NCBI RefSeq assembly: GCF_000766145.1
Contig: NZ_JNFB01000015.1
Span: 1-64,000, forward strand
From: Paenilisteria newyorkensis
Lineage (GTDB): Bacteria; Bacillota; Bacilli; Lactobacillales; Listeriaceae
Direction: 5' to 3'
DNA length: 64,000 nucleotides
Shown here: one piece after another, positions 54,152-63,835 of the stretch
Position numbering within the stretch: the first letter of the stretch is position 1
How the letters are laid out: every line of letters starts with the position of its first letter
Program-made: the position numbers and the translations under genes
Notes under the pieces: generated by a model
What the model was told of the DNA's origin: nothing
Database searches by the model: none
What the model saw: only the letters and a program-made list of their open reading frames with translations

Positions 54152-56092
54152 ATGATGGCTCGCGAAAAAGTAATGGCGTTTATAAATAAGCATCAACTTA
54201 TTAAGCCAAGCGATCAGCTGCTCGTCGCGGTTTCTGGTGGCGCGGATTCCATGGCGTTGCTTCATTTTCTAATCCAAACAAGGATTGTGCCAAAAGAGGC
54301 GATTATTGTGGCGCATGTCAATCATGGTCTGCGAGCAGAATCTGTCGATGAAGAGCAACTCGTCGCGGATGTTTGTGAGACTTACGGCATTCGTTTTGAA
54401 GCGACGCAACTGGATATTAGGCGGTTAGCGGAGCAGGAGAAAACCGGGATTGAAGAAACGGCGCGCAAGTATCGGTATACCTTTTTCAGAGGGCTTATGC
54501 GGAAATATCACTGTCAGAAGCTCGTTCTAGCGCACCATGCGGACGATCAGATGGAAACGATTTTGATGCGGCTTGTTCGAGGGAGTTCCGATTTGGGCTG
54601 GCTCGGGATGCAACCAAAACGCGATTTTGCGACGGGGATGGTGGTTCGGCCGTTCCTCCCGTTAACGAAAAGTGAGATTGTGCATCTGTGTGAGGCGCAA
54701 GACGTTCCTTATTTAGAGGATGCGACCAATCAGGAAGATACGTATACGCGCAATCGCTATCGCAAAGCTTTACTGCCTTTTTTAAAACAAGAAAATACGC
54801 ATGTCGATGAACAATTCCGGCGTTTTTCGGAAGAAACGACCGAAGATTTTCTGTTTTTGAATGAGTTGGCGGAACAGGCGCTGCGAAACATGACCGAATA
54901 TAGCGAAACCGATGTGAAACTTTCATTAACCGAGTGGCGAAAACTGCCCCAACCTTTACAACGCCGTACAATTCATTTACTATTGAAGCATCTGTATAAA
55001 GACACGATGTCGCTTATTTCGGCAGGGCATGTGGACCAGATTTTACGACTGAATCGGGAAACCAATCCGTCGGGCGTCATTCATTTGCCGAATAGCTTAA
55101 TTGTGAGGCGTGCGTATGACCAGCTGGACTTCTTTTATGGCGAGTCGAGCAAGAAAGTGCAGGATTTTTATCATCAATTGTACGACGGTGATCGCGTGAC
55201 GCTAGCAGATGGTGCAGAGATTCGCATCAAGACCAAAAGCTCAGTTGTGCAAACAGCAGGATTAGATGGTATGATTGTGAATCAAGAGGCAATCCAGTTA
55301 CCGCTCATTATCCGCGGGCGCATGAACGGTGATCGCATGAAAACGACAGGTGGCACACGCAAGCTCAAATCGATTTTCATCGATGCCAAAATTCCGAAGC
55401 ATGAACGTGATACGTGGCCTATTGTGACAGATTATTCAGGTGAAATTTTATGGATTCCAGGCGTTCAGGCGTCGGTCCACCAAACGAAACCAAACCGTGA
55501 AACAAAGCAATATATTATAAGATATCATCGTAATTTAGGAGGAAACAAAAGTATGCACAACGATATTCAGAAAGTGTTGATTAGCGAAAATGAAATCCAG
55601 GAGAAAATTGCTGAGCTGGGCAAAGAACTGACAGCCGAGTACGACGGTCGCTTCCCGCTAGTCATCGGTGTCTTAAAAGGTGCAACGCCTTTCATGACCG
55701 ATTTACTAAAACGAGTAGATACATATCTAGAAATGGATTTCATGGATGTATCGAGCTACGGTAACGGCACAGTTTCAACCGGCGAAGTAAAAATCATCAA
55801 AGATTTGAATACATCAGTGGAAGGTCGAGACGTACTGATTCTGGAAGATATTATCGACAGCGGACGCACGCTTAGCTATTTAGTTGATCTTCTAAAATAC
55901 CGCAAAGCCAAATCCGTAAAACTAGTAACGTTGCTTGATAAACCAGAAGGACGCAATGTAGATATTGACGCAGATTACGTCGGGTTTGTCGTTCCAAATG
56001 AATTCGTCGTTGGCTACGGTCTTGACTTCGCAGAGAAATATCGTAACTTACCATACATCGGCGTTTTGAAACCAGAAATATACGCAGATTGA
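54152..56092 (+). CDS. tilS-hpt: Fused tRNA(Ile)-lysidine synthase / hypoxanthine phosphoribosyltransferase
   Basis: A 646-residue bifunctional protein. The TilS half has the PP-loop [18 protein letters not shown], its substrate domain and C-terminal domain, to about residue 467, for lysidine formation at the wobble base of an Ile tRNA. The Hpt half (from about 468, [15 protein letters not shown]) has [15 protein letters not shown] and the PRPP loop [14 protein letters not shown] for purine salvage. In L. monocytogenes (lmo0219) the same fusion is annotated. AAGAGG is 8 nt from ATG 54152, preferred over ATG 54131. An AGGAGG inside the frame precedes the Hpt ATG. Confidence 0.94.
   Translation: MMAREKVMAFINKHQLIKPSDQLLVAVSGGADSMALLHFLIQTRIVPKEAIIVAHVNHGLRAESVDEEQLVADVCETYGIRFEATQLDIRRLAEQEKTGIEETARKYRYTFFRGLMRKYHCQKLVLAHHADDQMETILMRLVRGSSDLGWLGMQPKRDFATGMVVRPFLPLTKSEIVHLCEAQDVPYLEDATNQEDTYTRNRYRKALLPFLKQENTHVDEQFRRFSEETTEDFLFLNELAEQALRNMTEYSETDVKLSLTEWRKLPQPLQRRTIHLLLKHLYKDTMSLISAGHVDQILRLNRETNPSGVIHLPNSLIVRRAYDQLDFFYGESSKKVQDFYHQLYDGDRVTLADGAEIRIKTKSSVVQTAGLDGMIVNQEAIQLPLIIRGRMNGDRMKTTGGTRKLKSIFIDAKIPKHERDTWPIVTDYSGEILWIPGVQASVHQTKPNRETKQYIIRYHRNLGGNKSMHNDIQKVLISENEIQEKIAELGKELTAEYDGRFPLVIGVLKGATPFMTDLLKRVDTYLEMDFMDVSSYGNGTVSTGEVKIIKDLNTSVEGRDVLILEDIIDSGRTLSYLVDLLKYRKAKSVKLVTLLDKPEGRNVDIDADYVGFVVPNEFVVGYGLDFAEKYRNLPYIGVLKPEIYAD
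55537..55555 (+). promoter_or_regulatory. Internal ribosome-binding site and start for separate Hpt
   Basis: AGGAGG (55537-55542) lies 10 nt before an in-frame ATG (55553) at the exact beginning of the Hpt domain. It is translated as part of the linker in the fusion but would also permit independent Hpt synthesis. Confidence 0.65.
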
Positions 56093-56416
56093 TTTAGTTC
56101 ACAAAATGAATTAAATTTGTTAACATATAGAAAACAAGGCACAAAGGTAGCTATTCCGCGTTAAATTTTTCCTGTGATAAAAAAACGTGTCCAACAACAT
56201 GCAAATCATTGGGAAATTGCAATTCGTTATGCTATCATTAGTCTTAGTTTTTAGCTCAATATGCCTATTTGAGGAATAATAATAAACCATGCTTTTTAAT
56301 AGAAAGTCTTCGTGAGAGAAACACAAGGCGGATCTGTTTTTACAGCCAAAAAGGGAATGCAAAAAAACCTAACTGTAAAGACTTAATCCATGCTCTTACG
56401 TGGGAGGAGGTAAGGA
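56093..56416. other. 324-bp upstream region of ftsH
   Basis: No gene seen. A likely promoter is TTGGGA (about 56209), 18 bp, then TATCAT in an extended context (TGCTATCAT). The leader of about 180 nt has no clear hairpin. GGGAGGAGG precedes the start codon. Confidence 0.45.
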
Positions 56417-58525
56417 ATGAATCGCTTTTTTAGAAACGCCATATTTTACGTTATCATTTTCCTTGTCATCATAGGAATCGTAGCCACTTTTAATAACAAT
56501 AGTGAGTCTGCAAAAGAAATCAGCTATGATGAGTTCATCACGAAAATGGGTGACGATCAAATCAAATCATTCTCCATACAACCGGATCGCAGCGTGTATG
56601 TGATTAATGGAGAACTGAAGAAAGCAGTGAAAACTGACAGCAAAGTTGGAAAAGATCAAACAACAACGAAATTCACAACATATGCTATCAACAGTGATCA
56701 ATTGCTAACTCAAATGGATAAGGTTGCGGATGACAACGATGTGAAAATGACAGTTGTACCAGCAAAGCAAAATAGTGGCTGGATCACGTTCTTCACTTCT
56801 ATCATTCCTTTCGTTATTATCTTTATCCTGTTCTTCTTCCTAATGAGCCAAGCACAAGGTGGCGGCGGTGGCGGTCGAGTTATGAACTTTGGTAAAAGTA
56901 AAGCCAAACTTTATAACGACGACAAGAATAAAGTCCGCTTCACAGATGTAGCCGGTGCAGATGAAGAGAAACAAGAATTAGTAGAAGTTGTAGATTTCCT
57001 AAAAGATCCACGCAAATTTGCCGAACTTGGCGCACGTATTCCTAAAGGGGTCTTACTCGTAGGTCCTCCAGGTACAGGTAAAACATTACTTGCCCGTGCA
57101 GTAGCCGGTGAAGCAGGTGTACCGTTCTTCTCAATCAGTGGTTCGGACTTCGTGGAAATGTTCGTTGGTGTCGGTGCAAGCCGTGTCCGCGACTTGTTCG
57201 AAAATGCGAAGAAAAACGCTCCATGTATTATCTTTATCGATGAAATTGATGCTGTAGGTCGTCAACGTGGCGCAGGAATGGGCGGCGGACATGACGAACG
57301 CGAGCAAACATTGAACCAATTACTTGTAGAAATGGATGGTTTCGGCGGTAACGAAGGAATCATTATCATTGCTGCGACTAACCGTGCCGACGTACTTGAC
57401 CCAGCGTTACTACGTCCAGGCCGTTTTGACCGTCAAATCATGGTAGACCGTCCAGATGTTAAAGGACGTGAAGCCGTACTTCGAGTGCATGCTCGTAATA
57501 AACCACTTGCGAAGAGCGTTGACTTAAAAGCGATTGCTCAACGTACGCCAGGATTCTCTGGTGCCGATTTAGAAAACTTACTGAATGAAGCAGCCCTTGT
57601 TGCCGCGCGTTCCGATAAGAAACAAATCGATATGAAAGACTTGGACGAAGCAAGTGATCGCGTTATCGCCGGCCCAGCCAAGAAAAACCGTGTTATTTCA
57701 ATCAAAGAACGCCGTACCGTCGCGTATCATGAAAGTGGTCACGTAATCGTCGGAATGGTGCTCGATGAAGCTGAAGTAGTCCACAAAGTAACGATTGTTC
57801 CACGTGGACAAGCAGGCGGTTATGCCGTTATGTTACCAAAAGAAGATCGCTTCCTAATGACGAAAGCTGAGTTAATGGACCGTATTACAGGTCTACTAGG
57901 TGGACGGGTAGCCGAAGAAATCGAATTTGGTGAAGTAACAACAGGCGCAAGCAATGACTTCGAACGTGCGACACAAATCGCGCGCCGGATGGTAACAGAA
58001 TGGGGTATGAGCGACAAAATTGGTCCACTTCAATTCTCATCAGGTAGCGATCAAGTATTCATGGGCAGAGATTTCGGAAATGGCAAAAACTACTCCGACA
58101 AGATCGCGTATGAAATTGATACCGAAGTTCAAAGCCTAATCCGCTTCTGTTATGACCGTGCGAAAACAATTATTGAAGAACACAGAGAGCAACATACGCT
58201 TATCGCGGAAACGTTGCTTGAAGTTGAAACATTAGATGCACGCCAAATCCGTTCACTATATGACGATGGCGTTTTACCATCCGAAATGGACGCTGACGAA
58301 CAAATGTCCGAATTCCCTTCAGAAAAAGATGATATTGAACCAAAATCTTATGAAGAAGAGAAGAAAGAACTTGTCGAAGAAGCGAAAGACGATAAGATTT
58401 GGGATTATGCAGATAAAGAAGAAAAAGCAGAGAAGGATGCAGAATCAGAAGCACCGAAAGAGGTCGTGACTGAAGAAGCACCAGATGCTGAAAAAACACC
58501 GAATGATGATAAAAAAGGTGAATAA
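56417..58525 (+). CDS. ftsH: ATP-dependent zinc metalloprotease FtsH
   Basis: Membrane-anchored AAA+ protease, 702 residues. Two transmembrane helices (about 7-25 and 118-140) flank an extracytoplasmic part. A Gly-rich stretch precedes the AAA domain, with Walker [11 protein letters not shown] (216-225), Walker B IIFIDEID and the [22 protein letters not shown]. Zinc motif HESGH is at 438-442. The acidic, Lys-rich C-terminal tail (about 620-702) is variable. Upstream GGGAGGAGG. Position matches lmo0220. Confidence 0.96.
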   Translation: MNRFFRNAIFYVIIFLVIIGIVATFNNNSESAKEISYDEFITKMGDDQIKSFSIQPDRSVYVINGELKKAVKTDSKVGKDQTTTKFTTYAINSDQLLTQMDKVADDNDVKMTVVPAKQNSGWITFFTSIIPFVIIFILFFFLMSQAQGGGGGGRVMNFGKSKAKLYNDDKNKVRFTDVAGADEEKQELVEVVDFLKDPRKFAELGARIPKGVLLVGPPGTGKTLLARAVAGEAGVPFFSISGSDFVEMFVGVGASRVRDLFENAKKNAPCIIFIDEIDAVGRQRGAGMGGGHDEREQTLNQLLVEMDGFGGNEGIIIIAATNRADVLDPALLRPGRFDRQIMVDRPDVKGREAVLRVHARNKPLAKSVDLKAIAQRTPGFSGADLENLLNEAALVAARSDKKQIDMKDLDEASDRVIAGPAKKNRVISIKERRTVAYHESGHVIVGMVLDEAEVVHKVTIVPRGQAGGYAVMLPKEDRFLMTKAELMDRITGLLGGRVAEEIEFGEVTTGASNDFERATQIARRMVTEWGMSDKIGPLQFSSGSDQVFMGRDFGNGKNYSDKIAYEIDTEVQSLIRFCYDRAKTIIEEHREQHTLIAETLLEVETLDARQIRSLYDDGVLPSEMDADEQMSEFPSEKDDIEPKSYEEEKKELVEEAKDDKIWDYADKEEKAEKDAESEAPKEVVTEEAPDAEKTPNDDKKGE

Positions 58526-58535
58526 GTAAGATAGG

Positions 58536-58567
58536 AACCAGTACATGATAGTTGTGTGCTGGTTTTG
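58536..58567 (+). terminator. Terminator of ftsH
   Basis: AACCAGTAC (58536-58544) pairs with GTGCTGGTT (58555-58563; one mismatch), then TTTG. Confidence 0.7.
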
Positions 58568-58655
58568 TTGTGGCTCTTATGAAGCGTCCTGTGCTGAATT
58601 AGAGCCTCAATATGCATGAGAGCAAAGCGAGCATGTAAACCCCCAGTGGCTCTCA
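58563..58655 (+). repeat. Dispersed repeat R1, copy 1
   Basis: Shares TTTGTTGTGG, ATGAAGCGTCC and the tail CAATATGCATGAGAGC, then AAAGCGAGCATGTAA, with copies near 61.95 and 62.12 kb. A hairpin pairs GGCTCT (58572-58577) with AGAGCC (58601-58606). Begins at the end of the ftsH terminator. Confidence 0.7.
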
Positions 58656-58763
58656 CAACGCCGAGCATGGAGTCAGTAACAGTCTGAGAAAAATTTTGCA
58701 ATAATTCATAGTCTGCCAATCAAGTTTGTGGGAACGCCCCGATTTTTGACGTATCATCGCTTC

Positions 58764-58886
58764 CAGATCTAGCTTCAACGGCCAACTCCTCGAAAACTTC
58801 ACGCCCTCCACAAAAAGCAAGAGCGGCTTTTTCCTGCGGCCGCTCCAGTTTTTTTCGGAGCTGAACGGGCCGTTTCAGCTTTTCAT
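58764..58886 (+). repeat. Dispersed repeat R2, copy A
   Basis: A unit of about 123 bp starting AGATCTAGCTTCA and ending GTTTCAGCTTTTCATC. Central hairpin AAAAAGC (58812-58818), loop AAGAGCG, GCTTTTT (58826-58832). In tandem with copy B. Confidence 0.7.
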
Positions 58887-58887
58887 C

Positions 58888-59011
58888 AGATCCAGCTTCA
58901 GAAGCCAGACCCTCGAAATTTTCGTGGCCTCCGCAAAAACCAAGAGCGGGTTTTCACTGCGGCCCCTAACAAATTTTTTCGGGTCTAACGGGCTTCTTCA
59001 GCTTTTCATCC
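58888..59011 (+). repeat. Dispersed repeat R2, copy B
   Basis: Starts AGATCCAGCTTCAGAAGCC and ends CTTCAGCTTTTCATCC. Central hairpin AAAACC (58936-58941), loop AAGAGCG, GGTTTT (58949-58954). Compared with copy A the stem pairs G-C become C-G, keeping the pairing. Confidence 0.7.
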
Positions 59012-59099
59012 TATTGGTCAAAATAAGACAAATTACTCGGCTTTTCACAGAATCCGTGTTATGATACTCTAGAAAAATCACAAAAAGGATGGTGACGGT

Positions 59100-59894
59100 A
59101 TGATTTTAGTTATCGATGTTGGGAATACGAACATCACAATTGGTGTCTATGAAGGCAAAGAGCTACGCAAGCATTGGCGAATGACGACGGATCGTCACCG
59201 TACATCAGACGAACTCGGCATGATGGTCTTAGATTTTTTTCAATACGGTGGCATTTCTTCCAAGGCAATCGAGGGAATTATCATCTCATCTGTTGTCCCG
59301 CCGATTATGCATTCTCTGGAAGCGATGTGCTATAAATATTTCGAAATTAGGCCGCTCGTTGTTGGTCCAGGTATCAAAACCGGTCTCAATCTACAAGTCG
59401 ACAACCCGCGCGAAGTCGGTGCTGATCGAATTGTCAACGCCGTAGCGACGATTGAAGAATACGGAGCTCCCGCTATTATCGTGGATTTTGGAACGGCGAC
59501 AACATTCTGCTATATCGATGAAAAATCGCGCTACCACGGCGGAGCAATCGCACCAGGCATTATGATCTCAACGGAGGCCCTCTACAATCGCGCCGCAAAA
59601 CTTCCACGCGTAGACATCACAGAAGCGCCAAAAGTCATCGGCAAAAGCACCGTCGCGTCGATGCAAGCAGGTATTTATTACGGTTTTATCGGCCAGTTTG
59701 AAGGTATTGTCAAGGCGATGAAAGAACAGACCAACACAGAGCCAACCATCGTCGCAACAGGAGGTCTCGCGAGGCTTATTAGCGGCAAATCAGAGATAAC
59801 GGATATCGTAGACCCATTTCTAACGTTGAAAGGGTTGCGAATTTTATATGAACGAAATCAATCAAACGATAAAGGAGTTAATGATAGTGAGTGA
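59100..59894 (+). CDS. coaX: Type III pantothenate kinase
   Basis: First step of coenzyme A synthesis, 264 residues. The ASKHA-fold motifs are [19 protein letters not shown] (phosphate), [22 protein letters not shown] and [17 protein letters not shown] precedes the ATG; an extended -10 (TGTTATGAT, about 59057-59065) lies upstream. The end overlaps hslO by 8 bp. Confidence 0.96.
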   Translation: MILVIDVGNTNITIGVYEGKELRKHWRMTTDRHRTSDELGMMVLDFFQYGGISSKAIEGIIISSVVPPIMHSLEAMCYKYFEIRPLVVGPGIKTGLNLQVDNPREVGADRIVNAVATIEEYGAPAIIVDFGTATTFCYIDEKSRYHGGAIAPGIMISTEALYNRAAKLPRVDITEAPKVIGKSTVASMQAGIYYGFIGQFEGIVKAMKEQTNTEPTIVATGGLARLISGKSEITDIVDPFLTLKGLRILYERNQSNDKGVNDSE

Positions 59895-60771
59895 TTATTT
59901 AGTAAAAGCATTAGCGTATGGCGGAAATGTCCGTGCTTACGCTGCAAGAACAACAGAAGCGGTGGGCGAGGCGCAACGTCGTCATGACACGTGGTCCATC
60001 TCATCCGCAGCGCTTGGTAGATCTATGACCGCAACCCTATTCCTCGGCGCGATGCAAAAAGAAGACCAAAAAGTAACCGTCAAAATCGAAGGAAACGGAC
60101 CAATCGGACCAATCATCACGGACAGCAATACGCAAGGCCAGATTCGAGGCTACGTAACGAATCCACACGTGCATTTCAGCGAGCTAAACGAGTTCGGCAA
60201 ATTAGATGTTCGTCGCGGCGTTGGTACAGAAGGAATGCTAGCCGTTGTGAAAGACATCGGTTTCCGCTCGAATTTTACAGGGCAAGTTCCGATCGTTTCA
60301 GGCGAAATTGGCGAGGATTATACGTACTATCTTGCTACATCTGAACAAATAAATTCATCACTCGGCGTTGGCGTGCTCGTAAATCCAGATGACACCATCG
60401 AAGCCGCAGGTGGATTCATGCTACAGCTACTTCCAGGCGCAGACGACGCAATCATCGATGAAATCGAAAAAAACCTGAAAGATTGCCCAACCATCTCCCG
60501 TCTTATCGAAGCAGGAGAAACGCCAGAACAAATTTTGGCAAGACTTGCAGGCGGCGAAGAAAACTTACAAATCCTCGAAAAAATGCCAGTCACGTTCGAA
60601 TGTAATTGTTCCAAAGAACGTTTTGGTAACGCGATTATCTCTCTAGGAAAAAGTGAAATTCGCCAAATGATTGAAGAAGACCATGGCGCAGAAGCAGAAT
60701 GCCATTTTTGCCGTAATAAATATCACTTTGAAGAATCTGAACTAGAAGCATTTTACGAAGAAGCGAAATAA
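59887..60771 (+). CDS. hslO: Redox-regulated chaperone Hsp33
   Basis: A holdase activated by oxidation, 294 residues. [21 protein letters not shown] opens it after the GTG at 59887, which has AAAGGAG 9 nt upstream; ATG 59881 is too close. The C-terminal zinc center is [10 protein letters not shown] with [10 protein letters not shown] (four Cys). Coupled with coaX, as in L. monocytogenes lmo0221-lmo0222. Confidence 0.95.
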   Translation: MSDYLVKALAYGGNVRAYAARTTEAVGEAQRRHDTWSISSAALGRSMTATLFLGAMQKEDQKVTVKIEGNGPIGPIITDSNTQGQIRGYVTNPHVHFSELNEFGKLDVRRGVGTEGMLAVVKDIGFRSNFTGQVPIVSGEIGEDYTYYLATSEQINSSLGVGVLVNPDDTIEAAGGFMLQLLPGADDAIIDEIEKNLKDCPTISRLIEAGETPEQILARLAGGEENLQILEKMPVTFECNCSKERFGNAIISLGKSEIRQMIEEDHGAEAECHFCRNKYHFEESELEAFYEEAK

Positions 60772-60778
60772 AAACTGG

Positions 60779-60808
60779 AAGGTATCCTAGGGATGGGGTG
60801 CCTTTTAA
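60779..60808 (+). terminator. Terminator of coaX-hslO
   Basis: AAGGTATCC (60779-60787) pairs with GGGTGCCTT (60796-60804) using two G-U pairs, then TT. Confidence 0.6.
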
Positions 60809-60810
60809 AT

Positions 60811-60839
60811 TTGACAAAACGACTCGGGATTGATTAAAG
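60811..60839 (+). promoter_or_regulatory. Promoter of cysK
   Basis: Perfect TTGACA (60811-60816), a 17-bp spacer and a poor TTAAAG -10. The weak -10 suggests regulated transcription; no clear CymR box was identified. Confidence 0.5.
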
Positions 60840-60872
60840 TAGAGGAGAGAATAGAGAAGGAGTGTTGAGAAA

Positions 60873-61796
60873 ATGACAATTGCAAACTCAATTACAGACT
60901 TAATCGGAAAAACGCCTATCGTGAAATTAAATCGTTTACCAGAATCAGGAAGCGCGGACGTATATGTGAAATTGGAATTCCAAAATCCAGGAGGCAGCGT
61001 GAAAGACCGTATTGCTAACGCGATGATCGAAGACGCAGAACAATCGGGCGCTCTGAAACCTGGCGATACAATCATTGAGCCGACAAGCGGAAACACGGGA
61101 ATCGGACTTGCGATGGTTGCAGCCGCGAAAGGATACCGCGCGATTTTTGTGATGCCAGAAACGATGAGCTTAGAGCGTCGCAAATTACTACAAGCATATG
61201 GCGCAGAGTTAGTGTTGACACCAGGTCCAGACGGCATGAAGGGCGCAATCGCGAAAGCAGACGAACTCGCAAAAGCACACGGCTATTTCGTACCGCAACA
61301 ATTCCATAACCCAGCCAATCCAGCCGTTCACGAACGCACAACAGGCCCAGAAATCGTCGAAGCATTCGGCAAAGATGGCTTAGACGCATTTATCGCAGGA
61401 GTAGGAACTGGCGGAACCGTATCAGGCGCAGGACACGTACTGAAGAAAAACTATCCAGACATTAAAATCTACGCCCTAGAACCAGAAGAATCCGCAGTCC
61501 TTTCAGGCGATTCGCCATCCCCACACAAAATCCAAGGAATCGGCGCAGGCTTCATTCCAGATACACTAGACACGAAAGTATACGATGGGATCCTCAAAGT
61601 TTCCAGCGAAGACGCCTTAGAAACAGCCCGCGAAGTCGCTAAAAAAGAAGGAATCCTAGTAGGGATATCATCAGGCGCAACCATTTTCGCAGCACTTAAC
61701 TTAGCAAAAGAGCTAGGCGCAGGTAAAAAAGTATTGGCGATTGTCGCGAGTAATGGCGAACGTTACCTCAGCACGGCACTATACAATTTCGAATAA
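60873..61796 (+). CDS. cysK: Cysteine synthase A
   Basis: Makes cysteine from O-acetylserine and sulfide, 307 residues, PLP-dependent. Lys44 in [11 protein letters not shown] binds [20 protein letters not shown] is the substrate loop; [13 protein letters not shown] binds the phosphate. AAGGAG precedes the ATG. Position matches lmo0223. Confidence 0.96.
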   Translation: MTIANSITDLIGKTPIVKLNRLPESGSADVYVKLEFQNPGGSVKDRIANAMIEDAEQSGALKPGDTIIEPTSGNTGIGLAMVAAAKGYRAIFVMPETMSLERRKLLQAYGAELVLTPGPDGMKGAIAKADELAKAHGYFVPQQFHNPANPAVHERTTGPEIVEAFGKDGLDAFIAGVGTGGTVSGAGHVLKKNYPDIKIYALEPEESAVLSGDSPSPHKIQGIGAGFIPDTLDTKVYDGILKVSSEDALETAREVAKKEGILVGISSGATIFAALNLAKELGAGKKVLAIVASNGERYLSTALYNFE

Positions 61797-61807
61797 ATCT
61801 CATAGAC

Positions 61808-61946
61808 TTCTAACAAAAACCACAGTAAAATTTCGCGAACATGCAGTAATATAGTACTTGTAAGACCACAACAAATAAGTCAATTTCCGTTACTTCCTCG
61901 TGATGGAAAGGAAGAGACAACGTGCCACCAACGCGTTGTCTTTTTT
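61808..61946 (+). ncRNA. Candidate sRNA sharing the LhrC control box
   Basis: TTCTAACA, AAACC and TAAAATTT blocks at 61808-61836 match the box before the LhrC-like sRNA at 62390-62418 nearly base for base. A terminator (GACAACG 61916-61922 with CGTTGTC 61934-61940, then TTTTTT) closes a putative RNA of about 75-90 nt. It lacks the UCCC motifs of LhrC. Existence is inferred from box plus terminator. Confidence 0.5.
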
Positions 61947-62062
61947 GTTGGTGTTCTAATGAAGCGTCCCTTGCTTCATTAGAACACCAATATGCATGAG
62001 AGCAAAGCGAGCATGTAATCCACCAGAGGCACTTATGAAGCATCCTTGGACTTAATACGAGA
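61944..62062 (+). repeat. Dispersed repeat R1, copy 2 plus a partial copy
   Basis: A perfect 15-bp stem, GGTGTTCTAATGAAG (61950-61964) with CTTCATTAGAACACC (61974-61988), then the same AATATGCATGAGAGC and AAAGCGAGCATGTAA tail as copy 1. From 62028, GGCACTTATGAAGCATCC begins a decayed partial copy. Confidence 0.7.
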
Positions 62063-62104
62063 GTAAGCATTCGTTCCTTGTTTGGCGTCACGATTCGCGC
62101 CTCT

Positions 62105-62374
62105 GGATCCAGCTTTGTTGTGGTTCTTGAAAAGCGTCGTTTGCTTTGTTAGAACCTCAATATGCAGTTGAATGTAATGAAACTGCCCTCCTTTTAGTCA
62201 GCCTCTCGGAAATTTCGGTGCCTCCGAAAAATCCAGAGGAGGGATTTTTCTGCGCCCCCTAACAATTAAAAGGTTGTCAGTCTCCCATTGCTTCACTGCC
62301 TATTGATTCACTAAATCAAACCAAACGAAGGTTTGAAAGTTCATCAACATAAACGGGCTCTTTCAGCATTTCGT
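62105..62374 (+). repeat. Dispersed repeat R2, copy C, interrupted by R1 copy 3
   Basis: GGATCCAGCTT (62105-62115) begins as in R2, then R1 copy 3 occupies about 62113-62190 (hairpin GGTTCT 62122-62127 with AGAACC 62151-62156). R2 resumes at 62200 (GCCTCTCGGAAATTTCGGTG). Its hairpin is AAAAATCC (62227-62234), loop AGAGGAG, GGATTTTT (62242-62249). R2 ends at AACGGGCTCTTTCAGC after about 70 bp of extra sequence. Confidence 0.6.
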
Positions 62375-62389
62375 TGTTTTCTCATCAAT

Positions 62390-62550
62390 TTCTAACACAA
62401 ACCTCACTAAAATTTTGCTTTAGTCGGGTATTATGTATTTATAAGCTAATAACAAGCAAAACTAAGTTTCATTTTTTCCCTTTTTAAAATGAAAACTTAA
62501 CACTCCCTTTTTGACCAGCGTGGTTACTCCCTTTTCCGCGCTGGTTTTTT
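62390..62550 (+). ncRNA. lhrC: LhrC-family small RNA with upstream control box
   Basis: The control box (62390-62418) adjoins TTGCTT (62415-62420), 17 bp, then TTTATA (62438-62443). The RNA, about 62450-62550, has a first hairpin AAGTTTCATTTT / AAAATGAAAACTT with TTCCC in the loop, a single-stranded CTCCC, and the terminator ACCAGCG / CGCTGGT (62514-62545) with CTCCC in its loop. Three UCCC motifs in this order, between cysK and folP, match the LisRK-controlled LhrC sRNAs of L. monocytogenes, which bind mRNAs of surface proteins. Confidence 0.8.
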
Positions 62551-62594
62551 GTTGCGTGGAAAAGGCAATGTGGGCCTCGAAATATAAGGATTCA

Positions 62595-62603
62595 TGCTAT
62601 ACT
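62595..62603 (+). promoter_or_regulatory. Extended -10 promoter of folP
   Basis: TGCTATACT lies 24 bp before the start codon; no good -35. Confidence 0.5.
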
Positions 62604-62626
62604 AATATAAAAAAGAGGTGATTTTG

Positions 62627-63445
62627 TTGAGTAAATTATGGCAAACAACGCATCCTACAATGATTATGGGAATCTTGAATGTCACGCCGGATTCTTTTTC
62701 GGACGGTGGGAATTACATAACCGAACAACAAATAAAAGACAAAGCTATTCAAATGGTTCGGGAGGGCGCTGCGATTATCGATATCGGCGGCGAATCTACG
62801 AGACCTGGTCACCGTGAAATTCCGGTAGATGAAGAGTTGGCGCGTGTTATCCCCGCAATCAAAGTCGTTCGTGAGGCCTTGCCAGACGTTTGGATCTCAA
62901 TTGATACGTGGAAATCAGAAGTGGCGATCGCCGCAATCGAAGCAGGAGCAGACATTATTAACGACCAATGGGGCGCAAAAAAAGATCCGGAAATAGCCAG
63001 AGTAGCCGCTGCATTCGCGACGCCAATCATTTTAATGCATAACCGAACCAATCGCGATTACGATAATTACTTTGAAAATGTAAAACAAGACTTACAAGCG
63101 AGCATCGATATTACCAAACAAGCGGGCGTTCCAAATCACCACATTTTACTAGATCCAGGTTTCGGTTTTGTCAAAACACCAGCGCAAAATCTCGAAGTTT
63201 TACGAAGAATCGATGAAATAGTTGCCCTGGGTTATGAAGTTTTACTAGGAACGAGTCGCAAATCGACGATAGGCCTAGTTCTCGACCTCCCTGTAGACGA
63301 GCGCATAGAGGGGACCGGTGCAACAGTTGTTTACGGTCAAGTAAAAGGCTGCACGATTTTCCGAGTACACGATGTGAAGCCGATAGCGCGCATGATCAAG
63401 ATGACGGACGCTATTCTCGGCAATATCGAGGCGCCAAACAATTAA
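62627..63445 (+). CDS. folP: Dihydropteroate synthase
   Basis: Joins p-aminobenzoate to the pterin in folate synthesis, 272 residues. TMIMGILNVTPDSFSDGGNY and IIDIGGESTRPGH are the pterin and phosphate loops. GAGG (62615-62618) is 8 nt from TTG 62627; GTG 62618 lies within the ribosome site. First of folP-folB-folK. Confidence 0.95.
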   Translation: MSKLWQTTHPTMIMGILNVTPDSFSDGGNYITEQQIKDKAIQMVREGAAIIDIGGESTRPGHREIPVDEELARVIPAIKVVREALPDVWISIDTWKSEVAIAAIEAGADIINDQWGAKKDPEIARVAAAFATPIILMHNRTNRDYDNYFENVKQDLQASIDITKQAGVPNHHILLDPGFGFVKTPAQNLEVLRRIDEIVALGYEVLLGTSRKSTIGLVLDLPVDERIEGTGATVVYGQVKGCTIFRVHDVKPIARMIKMTDAILGNIEAPNN

Positions 63446-63460
63446 GGGGGAATTTTAAAG

Positions 63461-63835
63461 ATGGATAAAATTTATTTAAACGAACTAGCTTTTTACGGAT
63501 ATCACGGCGTTATGCCAGAAGAAAATACATTAGGGCAAACATTCATCGTCTCGCTCACGCTGGGTTTATCCACAGCAAAAGCGGGAAAAAGTGATGAAGT
63601 AAGCGACACGGTTAGTTATGCAGAAGTATACGAAACGGTAAAAGAAATCACAGAAAACAAGCGATTCCAACTAATCGAGGCACTCGCAGAAACAATAGCA
63701 ATGGAAGTTTTGGGAGGCTATCCTCTATTAAAAGAAATCACCGTCAAAGTCATCAAGCCGAATCCGCCAATCCCGGGCCACTATCACTCTGTAGCTGTGG
63801 AAATAACGCGCACAAGGAGTGGTGACGTTGCATAA
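63461..63835 (+). CDS. folB: Dihydroneopterin aldolase
   Basis: A 124-residue enzyme: MDKIYLNELAFYGYHGVMPEE opens the family fold, with catalytic Glu and Lys in the LIEALAETIA and VIKPNPPIPGHYHSVAVEI regions. GGGGGAA precedes the ATG. Overlaps folK by 8 bp. Confidence 0.95.
   Translation: MDKIYLNELAFYGYHGVMPEENTLGQTFIVSLTLGLSTAKAGKSDEVSDTVSYAEVYETVKEITENKRFQLIEALAETIAMEVLGGYPLLKEITVKVIKPNPPIPGHYHSVAVEITRTRSGDVA

Noticed and set aside
58405-58719. Minus-strand frame across the end of ftsH and repeat R1
   Set aside because: Covers a terminator and a repeat; no ribosome site or homology features.
61810-62091. 93-codon minus-strand frame after cysK
   Set aside because: Runs through an sRNA terminator and the R1 hairpin; composition follows the repeats.
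58563-62374. CRISPR array
   Set aside because: Repeats are long, few, unevenly spaced and self-complementary with covarying stems; no regular spacers and no cas genes.
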